64,000 nt of DNA from an uncultured Aquincola sp. (GCA_937883885.1 CAKZXL010000139.1:1-64000); one strand, 5' to 3'. Positions 38,773 to 48,079 are shown, counted from the first letter of the stretch. The notes: generated by a model from the letters alone, not told the origin. Numbers and translations are program-made.

Positions 38773-39534
38773 ATGCGCATCGGCAGCGTCGAATTCGAAA
38801 CGAAGGGCCGTGTCGCGGTCCTCACCTTGGACGAGCCTACCAAGCTGAACGCCATCTCGCTTGGGATCCGGCAGGGCGTGACCGAGGGCCTGGCGAAGAT
38901 CGAGTCCGACCCCGAGATCCGCGTGGGCATCCTCACCGGCCGCGGCGACAAGGCCTTCTGCGCCGGGGCCGACATCAGTACCTTCCCCGAGTCGCCCGAA
39001 CAGGCGCGCGACTTCATCGCCGGCTTGCTGCCGGTGCTCGAGGCGCCGGAGCGCTGTCGCAAGCCGCTGATCGCCGCGGTGAACGGCATAGCCTTCGGCG
39101 GTGGCTTCGAGCTGGCGATCGCCTGCGACTTCATCCTCGCCTCGGAACGCGCGAAGTTCGGCGTGCCCGAGATCCAGCTCGGCCTGCTGCCTGGCTTTGC
39201 GCTGCTGCGGCTGCACCAGATCGTTGGCAGGCCCAAGGCCAAGGAGATGAGCATGCTGGGCGAGCCCATCTCTGCCGCTGAGGCGGTGAGTCTGGGCATT
39301 GCGCTGCGCGCCGTGGCGCCCGAGCAGCTGATGGACGAGGCGATGGCCTTCGCCGAGAAGCTAGCGGCCAAGCCGCAGATGGCGCTGCAGATGGCCAAGT
39401 CTTTCTACAACAAGGGCATCGGCGGCGACGACATGCGCTATGCGATCGACGCCTTCCCGTTCCTGTTCCAGACCGACGACGTGAAGGATGGCGTCGCCGC
39501 CTTCCGCGCCAAGCGCAAGCCGGTCTTCAAGTGA
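38773..39534 (+). CDS. Enoyl-CoA hydratase/isomerase family protein
   Basis: A 253-residue crotonase. It has the oxyanion-hole segments KAFCAGADIS and NGIAFGGGFELAIACDF; Glu in GFELA and Glu in PEIQLG match the two catalytic glutamates of hydratases. The usual GxGGTQRL is replaced by GFALLRL, so substrate handling may differ. It probably hydrates an unsaturated acyl-CoA. First gene of the plus-strand run 38773-44609; the next gene follows after 16 bp. An earlier ATG at 38741 is in another frame. Confidence 0.9.
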   Translation: MRIGSVEFETKGRVAVLTLDEPTKLNAISLGIRQGVTEGLAKIESDPEIRVGILTGRGDKAFCAGADISTFPESPEQARDFIAGLLPVLEAPERCRKPLIAAVNGIAFGGGFELAIACDFILASERAKFGVPEIQLGLLPGFALLRLHQIVGRPKAKEMSMLGEPISAAEAVSLGIALRAVAPEQLMDEAMAFAEKLAAKPQMALQMAKSFYNKGIGGDDMRYAIDAFPFLFQTDDVKDGVAAFRAKRKPVFK

Positions 39535-39550
39535 CGGGCCGGGGTGCACG

Positions 39551-40676
39551 ATGAGCCGGGCCATGCTGCACAACTCTCTCTGCGATGCCTGGGGCATCGA
39601 GGTGCCGATCTTCCTGGCCGGCATGGGCGTGGGCGGTCGCGCCACCCCGCCGGCACTGGTGGCGGCGGTGTCGCAGGCGGGCGGCCTGGGCGTGCTCGGC
39701 TGCTCTGGGCTCTCGCCGGAAAAGACGCGCCGCCGCATCCGCGCCGTGAGGACACTGACCGACAAGCCCTTTGGCGTGGATCTGCTGCTGCCGGCGCGCA
39801 TCGCCGATGCGCCGCCCACGCGCACGGCCGTGCGCGACGAGATCCGCGCGCGCTTTCCGAAGCACGCCGACTTCGTGCAGGAGCTGATACGCCGTCACGG
39901 CCTGCCCGACATGAAGCCGGCCGACGAGACGGTAGTCAACATCGACTACGCGAAGGCGGTGCTCGAGGTGATATTGGACGAGCGCGTGCCGATCTTCGCC
40001 GCTGGGCTCGGCGACCCGGACTTCCTGCTCGAGCGCGCGCGTGCGCAGGGCATGAAGTTGATCGGCCTGTCGGGTTCGGTGCGCAATGCGGTACGGCAGA
40101 GGACGTCCGGTGTCGACGCGATCGTCGCGCAGGGCACCGAGGCCGGCGGCCATACCGGCACGGTGGCATCGCTGCCGCTGATTCCGCAGGTGGTGGACGC
40201 GGTGAGCCCGACACCGGTGCTTGGCGCCGGCGGCATCGCCGACGGGCGCCGCATCGTCGCCGCGTCGCGCTGGGCGCGCAGGCGGTGTGGATCGGGACCG
40301 CCTTCCTCGTTGCCGACGAGGGTAAGTTGTTCGATGCGTGCAACAACCAGATCGTCGCGTCGGACTCCGAAGCCTTCCGCATCAGCAAGATCTGCACGGG
40401 AAAGACCGTGCGTGCCTACCACGGCGAGATCGCGCAGGCCTGGGCGGAGTCGGGACTGCCGACACTGGAGACGCCGCACCAGCGCATCCTGATGGAGGTT
40501 TCCTGGCCGCTGCGCTCGAGGCCGGGCGGCACGACCTCTTCTACAACATCGCCGGCCAGGCGGGCGGCCTGGTCAGGGCGCGCCGGCCGGGGAAGGACAT
40601 CATGGCCGATCTCGTCGACGGCGACGTCGAGCAGTTGCGCCGGCTGCAGCGCGACCTCGTCGTCAGCCTGCCCTGA
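39551..40676 (+). pseudogene. Nitronate monooxygenase-family flavoprotein, frameshifted twice
   Basis: The N-terminal two thirds read WGIEVPIFLAGMGVGG, GGLGVLGCSG, GTEAGGHTGTVASLPLIPQ and PVLGAGGIADGRRIVAA, the FMN barrel of 2-nitropropane dioxygenase-like enzymes. After ~40262 the homology (LGAQAVWIGTAFLVADEG) continues one frame over, and after ~40500 (LAAALEAGRHDLFYNIAGQAGG) another, ending at 40676. In CoA-ester pathways such proteins (for example IpdC, ScdK) act as double-bond oxidoreductases rather than on nitronates. Two indels are more than one sequencing error would explain. Confidence 0.8.
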
Positions 40677-40698
40677 TTCCGCTCCACCGGGGAGAACC

Positions 40699-41850
40699 AT
40701 GGCCACCAAAGCCATCGTCAGTGGCGTGCACGACACGCAGGTAGGTGCGCTGCCGGAGAGCACGTGCATGTCGCTGCACACCGAGGCCAGTCTCGGCGTG
40801 CTGGCCGACGCGGGACTGAAGCCGTCGGACATCGACGGCCTGCTCACCGCCTATTCGTTCGCCTCGCCGCAGCTGATGCTCGGTGGCGTGCTCGCCGAGT
40901 ACCTCGGCATCCGGCCGAAGGTCAACGCCTCGATCTGCATGGGCGGCATGACCGGCGGACTGCTCGTGCGGCATGCCGAGTCGCTGGTGAGCTCGGGCAT
41001 GTGCCGCCACGTGCTGTGCGTGACCGGCGACAACCGCCTCACCGGCATGGGCGAGAGGGTGCAGGCCGCGCTGGCCGACGTGGGCCACGAGCAGTACGAG
41101 CAACCTTACGGCATGAGTGTGCTGGCCGCCTTCGCGATGGCCGCGCAGGTCTACTTCCACGAAGCCTGGCTCAACGGCGACCACCTCGCCGCGGTGGCAG
41201 TGAACCAGCGCGCCAACGCGGCGCTCCATCCGCAGTCGCACATGAAGAAGCCGATCACGATGGACGATGTGCGCAGGTCCAAGTTGATCGCCTCGCCGCT
41301 GCGCATGCTGGACTGCTGCCTGGTCTCCGACGGCGGCGCGGCGGTGCTCGTCAGCGCCTCCGAGACGGGGCGCGACCTGCCCAAGCGCGCCGTCGAACTG
41401 CTCGCCACCGGGGAGGGCCACACCCACGAGCACATCTTTGCCGCGCCCTCGCTGGTGGACTTCGGCTGCCGCGAGTCGGTGGCCGACGCGCTGGGCCGCG
41501 CCGGGCTGAAGCATTCCGACGTCGACTGCGCGCATATCTACGACTGCTTCACGAGCACGCTGCTGATCCAGCTCGAGTCGATGGGCTTCTACCAGCGCGG
41601 CGCGGCTGGCCCGGCGGCGCTCGCCGGCGAGTTCGCCATCGGCGGCAGGTTCCCGCTCAACACCAACGGTGGGCTGCTGTCGTACGGATCATCGGGTGCG
41701 GCCGGCGGCATGTTTCACGTCGTCGAGGCGGTGCGCCAACTGCGCGGAGAATGCGGGGCACGCCAGGTCAAGGACGCAGAGGTCGCGCTCGCGCACACGC
41801 TCGGCGGCATCTTCTCGGGCCATTGCTCGATCCTGATGGGGAGGGCCTGA
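40699..41850 (+). CDS. Thiolase-like (Ltp2/SCP-x family) protein, second module
   Basis: A 383-residue relative of the protein at 33826: ASLGVLADAGLKPSDIDGL, CAHIYDCFTSTLLIQLESMGF and NTNGGLLSYGSSGAAGG. The His-Pro pair found in thiolases and in the two paralogues in this motif is replaced by Ser-Ser, so this copy may have altered catalysis or be a structural partner. A Cys sits at the nucleophile position (ICMGGMTGG). GGGGAGA precedes the ATG. Its DUF35 partner follows after 2 bp but is broken. Confidence 0.8.
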   Translation: MATKAIVSGVHDTQVGALPESTCMSLHTEASLGVLADAGLKPSDIDGLLTAYSFASPQLMLGGVLAEYLGIRPKVNASICMGGMTGGLLVRHAESLVSSGMCRHVLCVTGDNRLTGMGERVQAALADVGHEQYEQPYGMSVLAAFAMAAQVYFHEAWLNGDHLAAVAVNQRANAALHPQSHMKKPITMDDVRRSKLIASPLRMLDCCLVSDGGAAVLVSASETGRDLPKRAVELLATGEGHTHEHIFAAPSLVDFGCRESVADALGRAGLKHSDVDCAHIYDCFTSTLLIQLESMGFYQRGAAGPAALAGEFAIGGRFPLNTNGGLLSYGSSGAAGGMFHVVEAVRQLRGECGARQVKDAEVALAHTLGGIFSGHCSILMGRA

Positions 41851-41852
41851 CC

Positions 41853-42265
41853 ATGTCCGACGTGCCAGCCAAGCCGGTGCCGGTGCCCGACAGCATTAGC
41901 CGCCCGTACTGGGAAGGCGCCAACCTGGGTGAGTTCCGCTTCTAGCGCTGCAGCGCCTGGGCAAGGCGCAGTTCTATGCGCGCAACGCCTGCCGGCATTG
42001 CCATGCGACAGAACTGCACTGGGAGAAGGCCCTGGGCAGCGGGCGCATCGCAAGCTTCTCGGTGATCCACCGCGCGCCGATAGCGTCGTTCGCAGGCGAC
42101 GTCCCGTACGTACTGGCGTTGGTCGACCTCGACGAGGGCTTCCGCTTCATGTGCAACGTGCTGCGCTGCGACCCCGCGCAGGTGCGCATCGGCATGGCGG
42201 TGCGCGTGTGCTTCGAGTCGCGTTCCGGCCGCGAACAGCAGATTCCTCAAGTAGAGCCCGCATGA
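41853..42265 (+). pseudogene. DUF35 zinc-ribbon/OB-fold protein, second module, inactivated
   Basis: From ATG 41853 the protein begins ISRPYWEGANLGEFRF and then meets TAG at 41943-41945, where Gln (CAG) is expected. A lost base near 41956 shifts the frame and removes the second Cys of the first CxxC. The remainder (KAQFYARNACRHCHATELHW, RIASFSVIHRAPIASF, VPYVLALVDLDEGFRF) is intact in the new frame to 42265. Both lesions hit the zinc ribbon. The end overlaps the next start as ATGA. Confidence 0.75.
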
Positions 42266-42660
42266 GCGACGGACCGGTCTTCAACTTTGCCCACTACGAG
42301 CCGGGCAAGCACTACGGCGCGCGCGAGTTCGCGGTGGACGACGCCACCGTCGCGAAGTGGCGCAGCGTCTACCCCGACGACGACTCCGGCGTCATGCCCG
42401 CCGGCATGCTGGCGATGATCGTCATCGACGCCGTGCTCACCCTGAACTCGCCGCGCCCGCCGGGCGGCGTGCACGGCGGGCAGACCTTCGACATCCGGCG
42501 CATGCCGCGCATCGGTGAGTCCATCCGCACCGACGTGTGGTGCCTCGACAAGGAGATCAAGAAGGAGCGCAAGTGGGTGCGGGTGCGCAGCGAGACGCGT
42601 GCCGTCGAATCGACCGAGCTGCTGTTCACCGGCATCATGACGACGCTGTTGGCGCAGTAG
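42262..42660 (+). CDS. MaoC-like hotdog protein (non-catalytic half)
   Basis: A 132-residue single hotdog domain: HYGAREFAVDDATVAKWRSVYPDD, MLAMIVIDAVLTLN and HGGQTFDIRRMPRIGESIRT. This half lacks the Asp/His hydratase motif and resembles the N-terminal partner of split MaoC hydratases such as ChsH1-ChsH2, which are active as heteromers. The catalytic partner follows directly. It is coupled to the broken DUF35 gene upstream by a 4-bp overlap. Confidence 0.75.
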   Translation: MSDGPVFNFAHYEPGKHYGAREFAVDDATVAKWRSVYPDDDSGVMPAGMLAMIVIDAVLTLNSPRPPGGVHGGQTFDIRRMPRIGESIRTDVWCLDKEIKKERKWVRVRSETRAVESTELLFTGIMTTLLAQ

Positions 42661-42671
42661 AGGAGGGCCGC

Positions 42672-43061
42672 ATGCAGGCGCAGCTGACACCGTCGACCAA
42701 GCATGTGGACTTCGACACCATCCTGAAGTACGCCGCGGTCACGAACGACTACAACCCCATCCACGTCGACAAGGACTTCGCGGCGGAGAGCCCGATGGGC
42801 GGCATCATCGCCCACGGCACCATGTCGGTGGCTCTGATCTGGCAGGCGCTGAAGAACACCCTGGGGCTCGATGCGCTGAACCGCATCCACCTCGAGATCC
42901 GCTTCGTGCAGCCGGTGCGCATCGACGACGACGTGACGGGCGGCGGCGAGCTGCGCATCGGCAGCGAGCCGCCGGTCTACGACGTGTGGGTGCGCAACGG
43001 CAAGGGGCAGGATGTCATCAAGGGCACCGCGACGGTCAAGCCGGCAGGAGCGGGCGCATGA
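42672..43061 (+). CDS. MaoC-like enoyl-CoA hydratase (catalytic half)
   Basis: A 129-residue hotdog with the R-hydratase motif YAAVTNDYNPIHVDKDFA; the Asp in NDYN and the His in PIH are the catalytic pair. GGIIAHGTMSVALIWQAL follows. With the preceding subunit it should hydrate a 2-enoyl-CoA to a 3-hydroxyacyl-CoA, the substrate for retro-aldol or thiolytic cleavage by the thiolase-like proteins. AGGAGG lies just before the ATG; the stop overlaps the next gene (ATGA at 43058). Confidence 0.85.
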   Translation: MQAQLTPSTKHVDFDTILKYAAVTNDYNPIHVDKDFAAESPMGGIIAHGTMSVALIWQALKNTLGLDALNRIHLEIRFVQPVRIDDDVTGGGELRIGSEPPVYDVWVRNGKGQDVIKGTATVKPAGAGA

Positions 43062-44214
43062 GCCTGAAGAACACCGCCTGCATCGCGGGCGCGTACGAGC
43101 ACCCGATGCGTCGCGCCGACGACAAGTCGGTGGCACAGTTGCACGCGGAGGTCGCGCGCGGTGCGCTGGCCGACGCCGGGTTGGCGATGCAGGATGTCGA
43201 CGGCTACTTCTGCGCCGGCGATGCACCCGGGCTGGGTGCACATTCGATGGTCGAGTACCTGGGCCTGAAGCTTCGCCATGTCGACACCACCGAGACCGGT
43301 GGCTCGTCCTACGTGGTGCATGTCGCGCACGCCGCGGCGGCCATTGCCGCCGGGCGCTGCAATGTCGCGCTGATCACGCTCGCCGGGCGGCCCAAGGCCG
43401 AGGGCATGGCCACGGGGACCGCGCCGCGTAACTATGGGCCCGCGCCCGATGTTCCGTTCGAGCTGCCCTACGCGCCGACGACCGTGAACATGTACGCGAT
43501 GGCGGCGATGCGCCACATGCACGAGCATGGCACGACGAGCGAGCAGCTGGCGTGGATCCGCGTCGCCACGCCCACCACAACCCGCACGCGGTGGTGCGCG
43601 ATGTGGTCACCGTGAAGGACGTGGTCGGCTCGCCGATGATCGCCGATCCGCTGCACCGCCTCGACTGCTGCGTGATCAGCGACGGCGGCGGCGCACTGGT
43701 CGTGGTACGGCCCGAGATCGCGCGCAGCCTGAAGCGCCCTGTGGTGAACATCATCGGCACCGGCGAATACCAGCGCGCTCAGAGCGGCGGCAAGGTCGAC
43801 CTGCTCACCACCGGCGCGGCCTGGACGGGAAGGGCTGCCTTCGCCGAGGCTGGCGTCAAGCCGTCGGACATCCAGTACGCATCGATCTACGACAGCTTCA
43901 CGATCACCGTGCTGCTGACACTCGAGGATCTGGGCTTCTGTGCCAAGGGTCAAGGCGGGCGATTCGTGAGCGACGGCAACCTGATCGCCGGCAGCGGCAG
44001 CCTGCCGGTCAACACCGACGGCGGCGGGCTGTGCAACAACCACCCCGGCAACCGCGGCGGCATGACCAAGGTGATCGAGGCTGTACGCCAGTTGCGCGGC
44101 GAGGCGCATCCGACGGTGCAGGTGCCGAACTGCCGGCTTGCGCTGGCGCATGGCACCGGTGGTTCGCTCGGTACCCGGCACGGCAGTGCCACCCTCATCC
44201 TGGAGCGGCAATGA
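43058..44214 (+). pseudogene. Thiolase-like (Ltp2/SCP-x family) protein, third module, frameshifted
   Basis: The N-terminal 170 codons encode ACIAGAYEHPMRRADDKSV, ARGALADAGLAMQDVDGYFC and MRHMHEHGTTSEQLAWIRVA. Near 43565 the frame changes: the rest (HNPHAVVRDVVTVKDVVGSP, ASIYDSFTITVLLTLEDLGFC, NTDGGGLCNNHPGNRGG) is one frame over and ends at 44214. The third-module DUF35 partner downstream is intact. A single indel would restore a ~385-residue protein, so a base-call error is possible. Confidence 0.8.
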
Positions 44215-44609
44215 GTCTGACGATCTCGCGGCGGAGCATGCCCGCACCCACCGTCTACCCCGAGGCCAAGCCGTTCTGGGATGCCGCGGCCGAGGGCAGA
44301 TTGCTCGTCAAGCGCTGCAGCGAGTGCGGCGAGCACCATCACTACCCGCGCGACGGCTGCCCGTTCTGCGGCAGCGTGAACACCGAGTGGCGGCAGGCGG
44401 GCGGGCAGGGCACGATCTACAGCTTCAGCATCATGCGACGTGCCGAGGTGCCTTATATCGTCGCCTATGTGACGCTCGATGAAGGGCCGACGGTCATGAC
44501 CAACATCGTCGATGCCGATGCCGATGCACTACGCATCGGCCAGCGCGTGGCGGTGCGCTTTCATCCCAGTGAAGGCGGGCCGCCGCTGCCGGTGTTCGTA
44601 CCACTTTGA
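44211..44609 (+). CDS. DUF35 zinc-ribbon/OB-fold protein, third module
   Basis: A 132-residue protein: YPEAKPFWDAAAEGRLLVKRC helix, zinc ribbon CSECG and CPFCG, then an OB fold (GQGTIYSFSIMRRAEVPY, TLDEGPTVMTNIVDAD). It is the partner of the frameshifted thiolase-like gene, to which it is coupled (ATGA 44211-44214). It ends the plus-strand run and is tail to tail with livF, 33 bp apart. Confidence 0.85.
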   Translation: MSLTISRRSMPAPTVYPEAKPFWDAAAEGRLLVKRCSECGEHHHYPRDGCPFCGSVNTEWRQAGGQGTIYSFSIMRRAEVPYIVAYVTLDEGPTVMTNIVDADADALRIGQRVAVRFHPSEGGPPLPVFVPL

Positions 44610-44642
44610 CCCAAGGGCCGACGAACGCCGGCTCCGGAGGAT

Positions 44643-45437
44643 TCAAGCCAGCCAGCGTTTGCGCCGCCGGTAGTGCTTGATGTCCTTGAAGTCGCGGCCC
44701 TCGGCGCCGCCGAGGTAGGCCTCGCGGATGTCGGGGTTGTTGCGTAGCACCTCGGCCTCGTCGTGCATCACAACGCGCCCGTTCTCGATCAGGTAGCCGT
44801 GAGAGACCACATCGAGCGCCGCGATGGCATTCTGCTCGACGAGCAGGATCGACATGCCCTCCTCGCGGTTGATGCGGCGCAGGATGTCGAAGATTTCGGC
44901 GACGATCACAGGGGCGAGGCCTAGGCTGGGCTCGTCGAGCATCAGCAGTTTGGGCTGCGTCATCAGCGCTCGTCCGATGGCCAGCATCTGCTGTTCACCG
45001 CCCGACAGGTAGCCCGATTTTGCGGTGCGGCGCTCATACAGGCGTGGAAAGTAGGCATAGACCCGGTCGCGGTTACGCAGCATGTCGGCTCGGCCTCCAT
45101 GCACGGCGGAAGCTGCGATCAGGTTTTCCTCTGGCGTCAGATGTTCGAAGACCCGACGGCCTTCGAGAACCTGCGCAATGCCCAACTTGACACGGTCTTG
45201 GGGCGCGAGTCGGCCGATGTCCTGACCCATGAACTGCACGTTGCCGCGCGTGACTTCGCCACGCTCGGACTTCAGTAGCCCGCTGATCGACTTGAGCGTG
45301 GTGCTCTTGCCGGCGCCATTGGCACCCAGCAGTGCCACCATGCCGCTCTGGGGCACCTCGATGGAGACACCCTTGATGGCCAGGAAGACGTGGTCGTAGA
45401 TGACCTCGATGTTGTTGAGCGTCAGGGCGGTCGTCAT
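44643..45437 (-). CDS. livF: Liv-type ABC transporter ATP-binding protein
   Basis: A 264-residue ATPase: Walker A GANGAGKST, a LivF-type GIAQVLEGRRVFEHLT, signature SGGEQQMLAIGRALM, Walker B LLMLDEPSLGLAP and the H-loop LLVEQN. It has an extended basic C-terminus (HYRRRKRW). With LivG it powers the high-affinity importer of the branched-chain amino acid type that in catabolic clusters usually brings in aromatic or carboxylic acids. Last gene of the minus-strand transport run. Confidence 0.92.
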   Translation of the reverse strand: MTTALTLNNIEVIYDHVFLAIKGVSIEVPQSGMVALLGANGAGKSTTLKSISGLLKSERGEVTRGNVQFMGQDIGRLAPQDRVKLGIAQVLEGRRVFEHLTPEENLIAASAVHGGRADMLRNRDRVYAYFPRLYERRTAKSGYLSGGEQQMLAIGRALMTQPKLLMLDEPSLGLAPVIVAEIFDILRRINREEGMSILLVEQNAIAALDVVSHGYLIENGRVVMHDEAEVLRNNPDIREAYLGGAEGRDFKDIKHYRRRKRWLA

Positions 45438-45468
45438 GGGAGGCTCGGTTCCAGCGTGGAATTTGCGG

Positions 45469-46719
45469 TCACTTGTTCGCCTTGGCAAAGTCCGCCGAGT
45501 TGGCCTTGATGAGCGTGCTCACCAGGCCGGTGTAGTCGGCGAACCATGGCGTCTGCGGCACCCACTTGGTGCCGTCCCACATGTCGATGCGCGTCTTGCC
45601 TCCACCGCCGTGGTCCTGCGGCGTCACGGTGATCGGCGCCATGAAGCCCTTGGCGTCGTGGTTCTTCAGGCGGTACATGCCCTGGCGAATCTTCTCCGGA
45701 GTGAGTGGCCATCCTTGAGTCTTGATCGCAAGGCGCACGCCCTCGAATGCCGACGAGTAGACTGCGAGGCCGGTGTTGTAGTAGGAGTCAGCGACGAGTT
45801 TTCTGTCGCCGTTGCCCTTGCCCTTGTCGTACAACTCGCGCAGGATGTCCTGCACCAGCGGATGTTCGGCGCCGCCGCTCACCACGGCAGACCGCTTCAG
45901 TCCCTTGGCGGCGGCGGCGCCAAAGTTGTTGATGTCGACTTCGTTGATCCAGTTGCCCGTCACCATGCGCTCGATGGGGATCCCGTTGCGCTGCATCTCG
46001 CGGAAGGAGATCGGATTCAGCGGCGAGAAGGACCACAGCACCACCCAGTCGGGTTGATATCGGCGGATCTGCGCGAATGCCGCGCTCTGGTCATTGCCCG
46101 GGACAGGAAACGGGACGGTCTGGAAGTCAAATCGTTCGAGGCGTTTGAGAGCCTCGAACACCGGGATCGGCTCGCGACCGAACGGGGTATCCAGGTAAAG
46201 GAACGCAATCTTCTTGCCGTCCAGGTTGCCGCCGGCCTGCTTCTTGAAGTAGCTGACGATGTTCGCGGCTTGGCCCCAGTATGTGGGCGCCAGCACGAAC
46301 ACATTCTTGAACACCTCGCCATCCACCGCATCGCCCCGGCCCACTAGAGGCTGCAGCAGGATGTTGCCGTCCTGCATGATGCGCGGCAGCACCGCGCGTG
46401 ACACCGGCGTTGAGAAGAAGTCGAAGACCATCACGCCTTCGCGCTTGAGTCGTTCGTAGCAATCGATGCCGCGCTGGGGCTCGTTGCCGTGATCCTGAAC
46501 CGTCACCTGGATCGGATGCCCTTCAAGCCCCCCTCGGAGGTTCATCAGGTCGGCAAAGTCCTTGGCGGCTTGAGCCACCTGCGGCACGGCTGCGACGTAG
46601 ATCTTGGTGAGGTCGTAGCACAGGCCGAAGCGGACGGGATCGGCGGCTTGGGCCTGTGCGGTTGCCGTGGCGGTAACGAGTGCTACGGCGGCAATGGCTC
46701 GAATCAGGCTGGATCGCAT
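45469..46719 (-). CDS. Periplasmic substrate-binding protein of a Liv-type importer (copy 1)
   Basis: A 416-residue precursor with signal peptide (SSLIRAIAAVALVTATATAQAQA). The two-lobed ligand-binding fold has RFGLCYDLTKIYVA, NLRGGLEGHPIQVTVQDHGNEP, LDGKKIAFLYLDTPFGREPIP and DHGGGGKTRIDMWDG. It delivers substrate to LivHM. It is paralogous to the next gene along most of its length, indicating tandem duplication with possibly different ligand range. It follows copy 2 by 65 bp. Confidence 0.9.
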   Translation of the reverse strand: MRSSLIRAIAAVALVTATATAQAQAADPVRFGLCYDLTKIYVAAVPQVAQAAKDFADLMNLRGGLEGHPIQVTVQDHGNEPQRGIDCYERLKREGVMVFDFFSTPVSRAVLPRIMQDGNILLQPLVGRGDAVDGEVFKNVFVLAPTYWGQAANIVSYFKKQAGGNLDGKKIAFLYLDTPFGREPIPVFEALKRLERFDFQTVPFPVPGNDQSAAFAQIRRYQPDWVVLWSFSPLNPISFREMQRNGIPIERMVTGNWINEVDINNFGAAAAKGLKRSAVVSGGAEHPLVQDILRELYDKGKGNGDRKLVADSYYNTGLAVYSSAFEGVRLAIKTQGWPLTPEKIRQGMYRLKNHDAKGFMAPITVTPQDHGGGGKTRIDMWDGTKWVPQTPWFADYTGLVSTLIKANSADFAKANK

Positions 46720-46784
46720 GGCGCGTGCTCCGGTTGAGGGCGCCGCATCCGAGGTCATCCCGGTCGCGGCGCCGCTGTTTGTCG

Positions 46785-48029
46785 TTACTTGCCTGCGGAC
46801 TTGGCAAACTCGCCAGAGTGCTGCTTGACGGTGCTCCAGACAAGGTCGGCGTATTCGGCGGACCAGTCGCTCTGCGGGACCCACTTGCTGCCGTCCCACA
46901 TTTCGATTCGCGTCTTGCCGCCACCGCCATGGTCTTTGCCTGTGACGTTCAAGGCGGGCTGCAGTCCAGCGGCATCGAAATCGCGAATGCTCTCGAGCCC
47001 CTTGCGCATCTTCGCAGCGGTGAGTGGCGCCTTCTCGTTCTTCAGCGCGAGTCGAGCGCCTTCGAAGATGGTCGAGTACGTGGCCAGACCCAGCGCATAG
47101 TAGATGTCCGACACAAGCTTGCGGTCGCCATTCCCCTTTCCCTTGTCGTAGAGTTCTTGAAGGATTGTCTTGATGGTCGGGTGATCGGTGCCGCTGACCA
47201 CAGGCGTTGCCCGCCGAATGCCCTTGGCTGCCTCCGCGCCGATACTGGCAATGTCCACGTCGTTCAGCCAGTTGACGCTGACGATCCGTTCCAACGGAAT
47301 GCCGTTTCGTTTTGCCTCTTTGGCAGCCACGACATGCATGGCCGAAAAGGCCCAGTGCACGATAAGGTCGGGTTGGAAGCGTCGGAGCTGTGACCACGCC
47401 GAAGACTGGTCGTTGCCAGGAAGCGGGTAGGGGAACAACTGAAGCTCGAAGCCCTCCCGCTTCTGCAACTCCTGCATCACCGGGATCGGCTCTTGGCCGA
47501 ACGGGTAGTCGATGTACAGGAACGCGATCTTCTTGCCTTTGAGCGAGCCACCCGATTGCTTCTTGTAGTGACCGACGATGTTTGCTGCCTGGCCCCAATA
47601 GGTCGGGCCCAGCGGGAACACCCAGTTGAATACCTCGCCGTCGACAGCATCGCCCCGCCCAACCATGGCCTGGATCATGACCTCACCATCCTTCATGGCC
47701 CGCGGCAGAACGGCGCGGGAAACGGGTGTGGACAGCAGGTCGACCGTCAGCGCCTGGCCTTTCACGCGCTCGTAGCACTCGATGCCGCGTTGAGGCTCGT
47801 TGCCGTGGTCCTGCACGATGATCTCGACCGGGTTGCCTTCGATGCCGCCTCGCAGATTGGTCAGTGCCGCGTAGTCCTTAGCAGCCTGGGCAAACTGGGG
47901 TGTGACGAAGGTGTACGCCTTGGTGAGGTCGTAGCAGAGCGCGAAGCGGATCGGCTCGGCCGCGAAGGATGCCTGCGCCCCAAGGGCGAGCGCGGTGGCG
48001 CCGAGCAACCGTCTGAATCTTTGGATCAC
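46785..48029 (-). CDS. Periplasmic substrate-binding protein of a Liv-type importer (copy 2)
   Basis: A 414-residue precursor from GTG 48029 with AGGAG 7 bases upstream; signal peptide FRRLLGATALALGAQASFAAE. It shares RFALCYDLTKAY, LRGGIEGNPVEIIVQDHGNEP, GKKIAFLYIDYPFGQEPIP and DHGGGGKTRIEMWDG with copy 1. Differences cluster in the region QPDLIVHWAFSAMHVVAAKEA against the SPLNPISFREM of copy 1, which may form the ligand pocket. Transcribed with livM and livH upstream. Confidence 0.9.
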   Translation of the reverse strand: MIQRFRRLLGATALALGAQASFAAEPIRFALCYDLTKAYTFVTPQFAQAAKDYAALTNLRGGIEGNPVEIIVQDHGNEPQRGIECYERVKGQALTVDLLSTPVSRAVLPRAMKDGEVMIQAMVGRGDAVDGEVFNWVFPLGPTYWGQAANIVGHYKKQSGGSLKGKKIAFLYIDYPFGQEPIPVMQELQKREGFELQLFPYPLPGNDQSSAWSQLRRFQPDLIVHWAFSAMHVVAAKEAKRNGIPLERIVSVNWLNDVDIASIGAEAAKGIRRATPVVSGTDHPTIKTILQELYDKGKGNGDRKLVSDIYYALGLATYSTIFEGARLALKNEKAPLTAAKMRKGLESIRDFDAAGLQPALNVTGKDHGGGGKTRIEMWDGSKWVPQSDWSAEYADLVWSTVKQHSGEFAKSAGK

Positions 48030-48079
48030 GGTGACACTCCTCGTCGGGTAGGTTGGCTGGAAACGGAAGGAGGCTAGAT

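Noticed and set aside
39551..40676. Calling the enzyme a true nitronate-degrading oxygenase
   Set aside because: Context is CoA-ester catabolism, where family members act as flavin double-bond oxidoreductases; the gene is frameshifted in any case.
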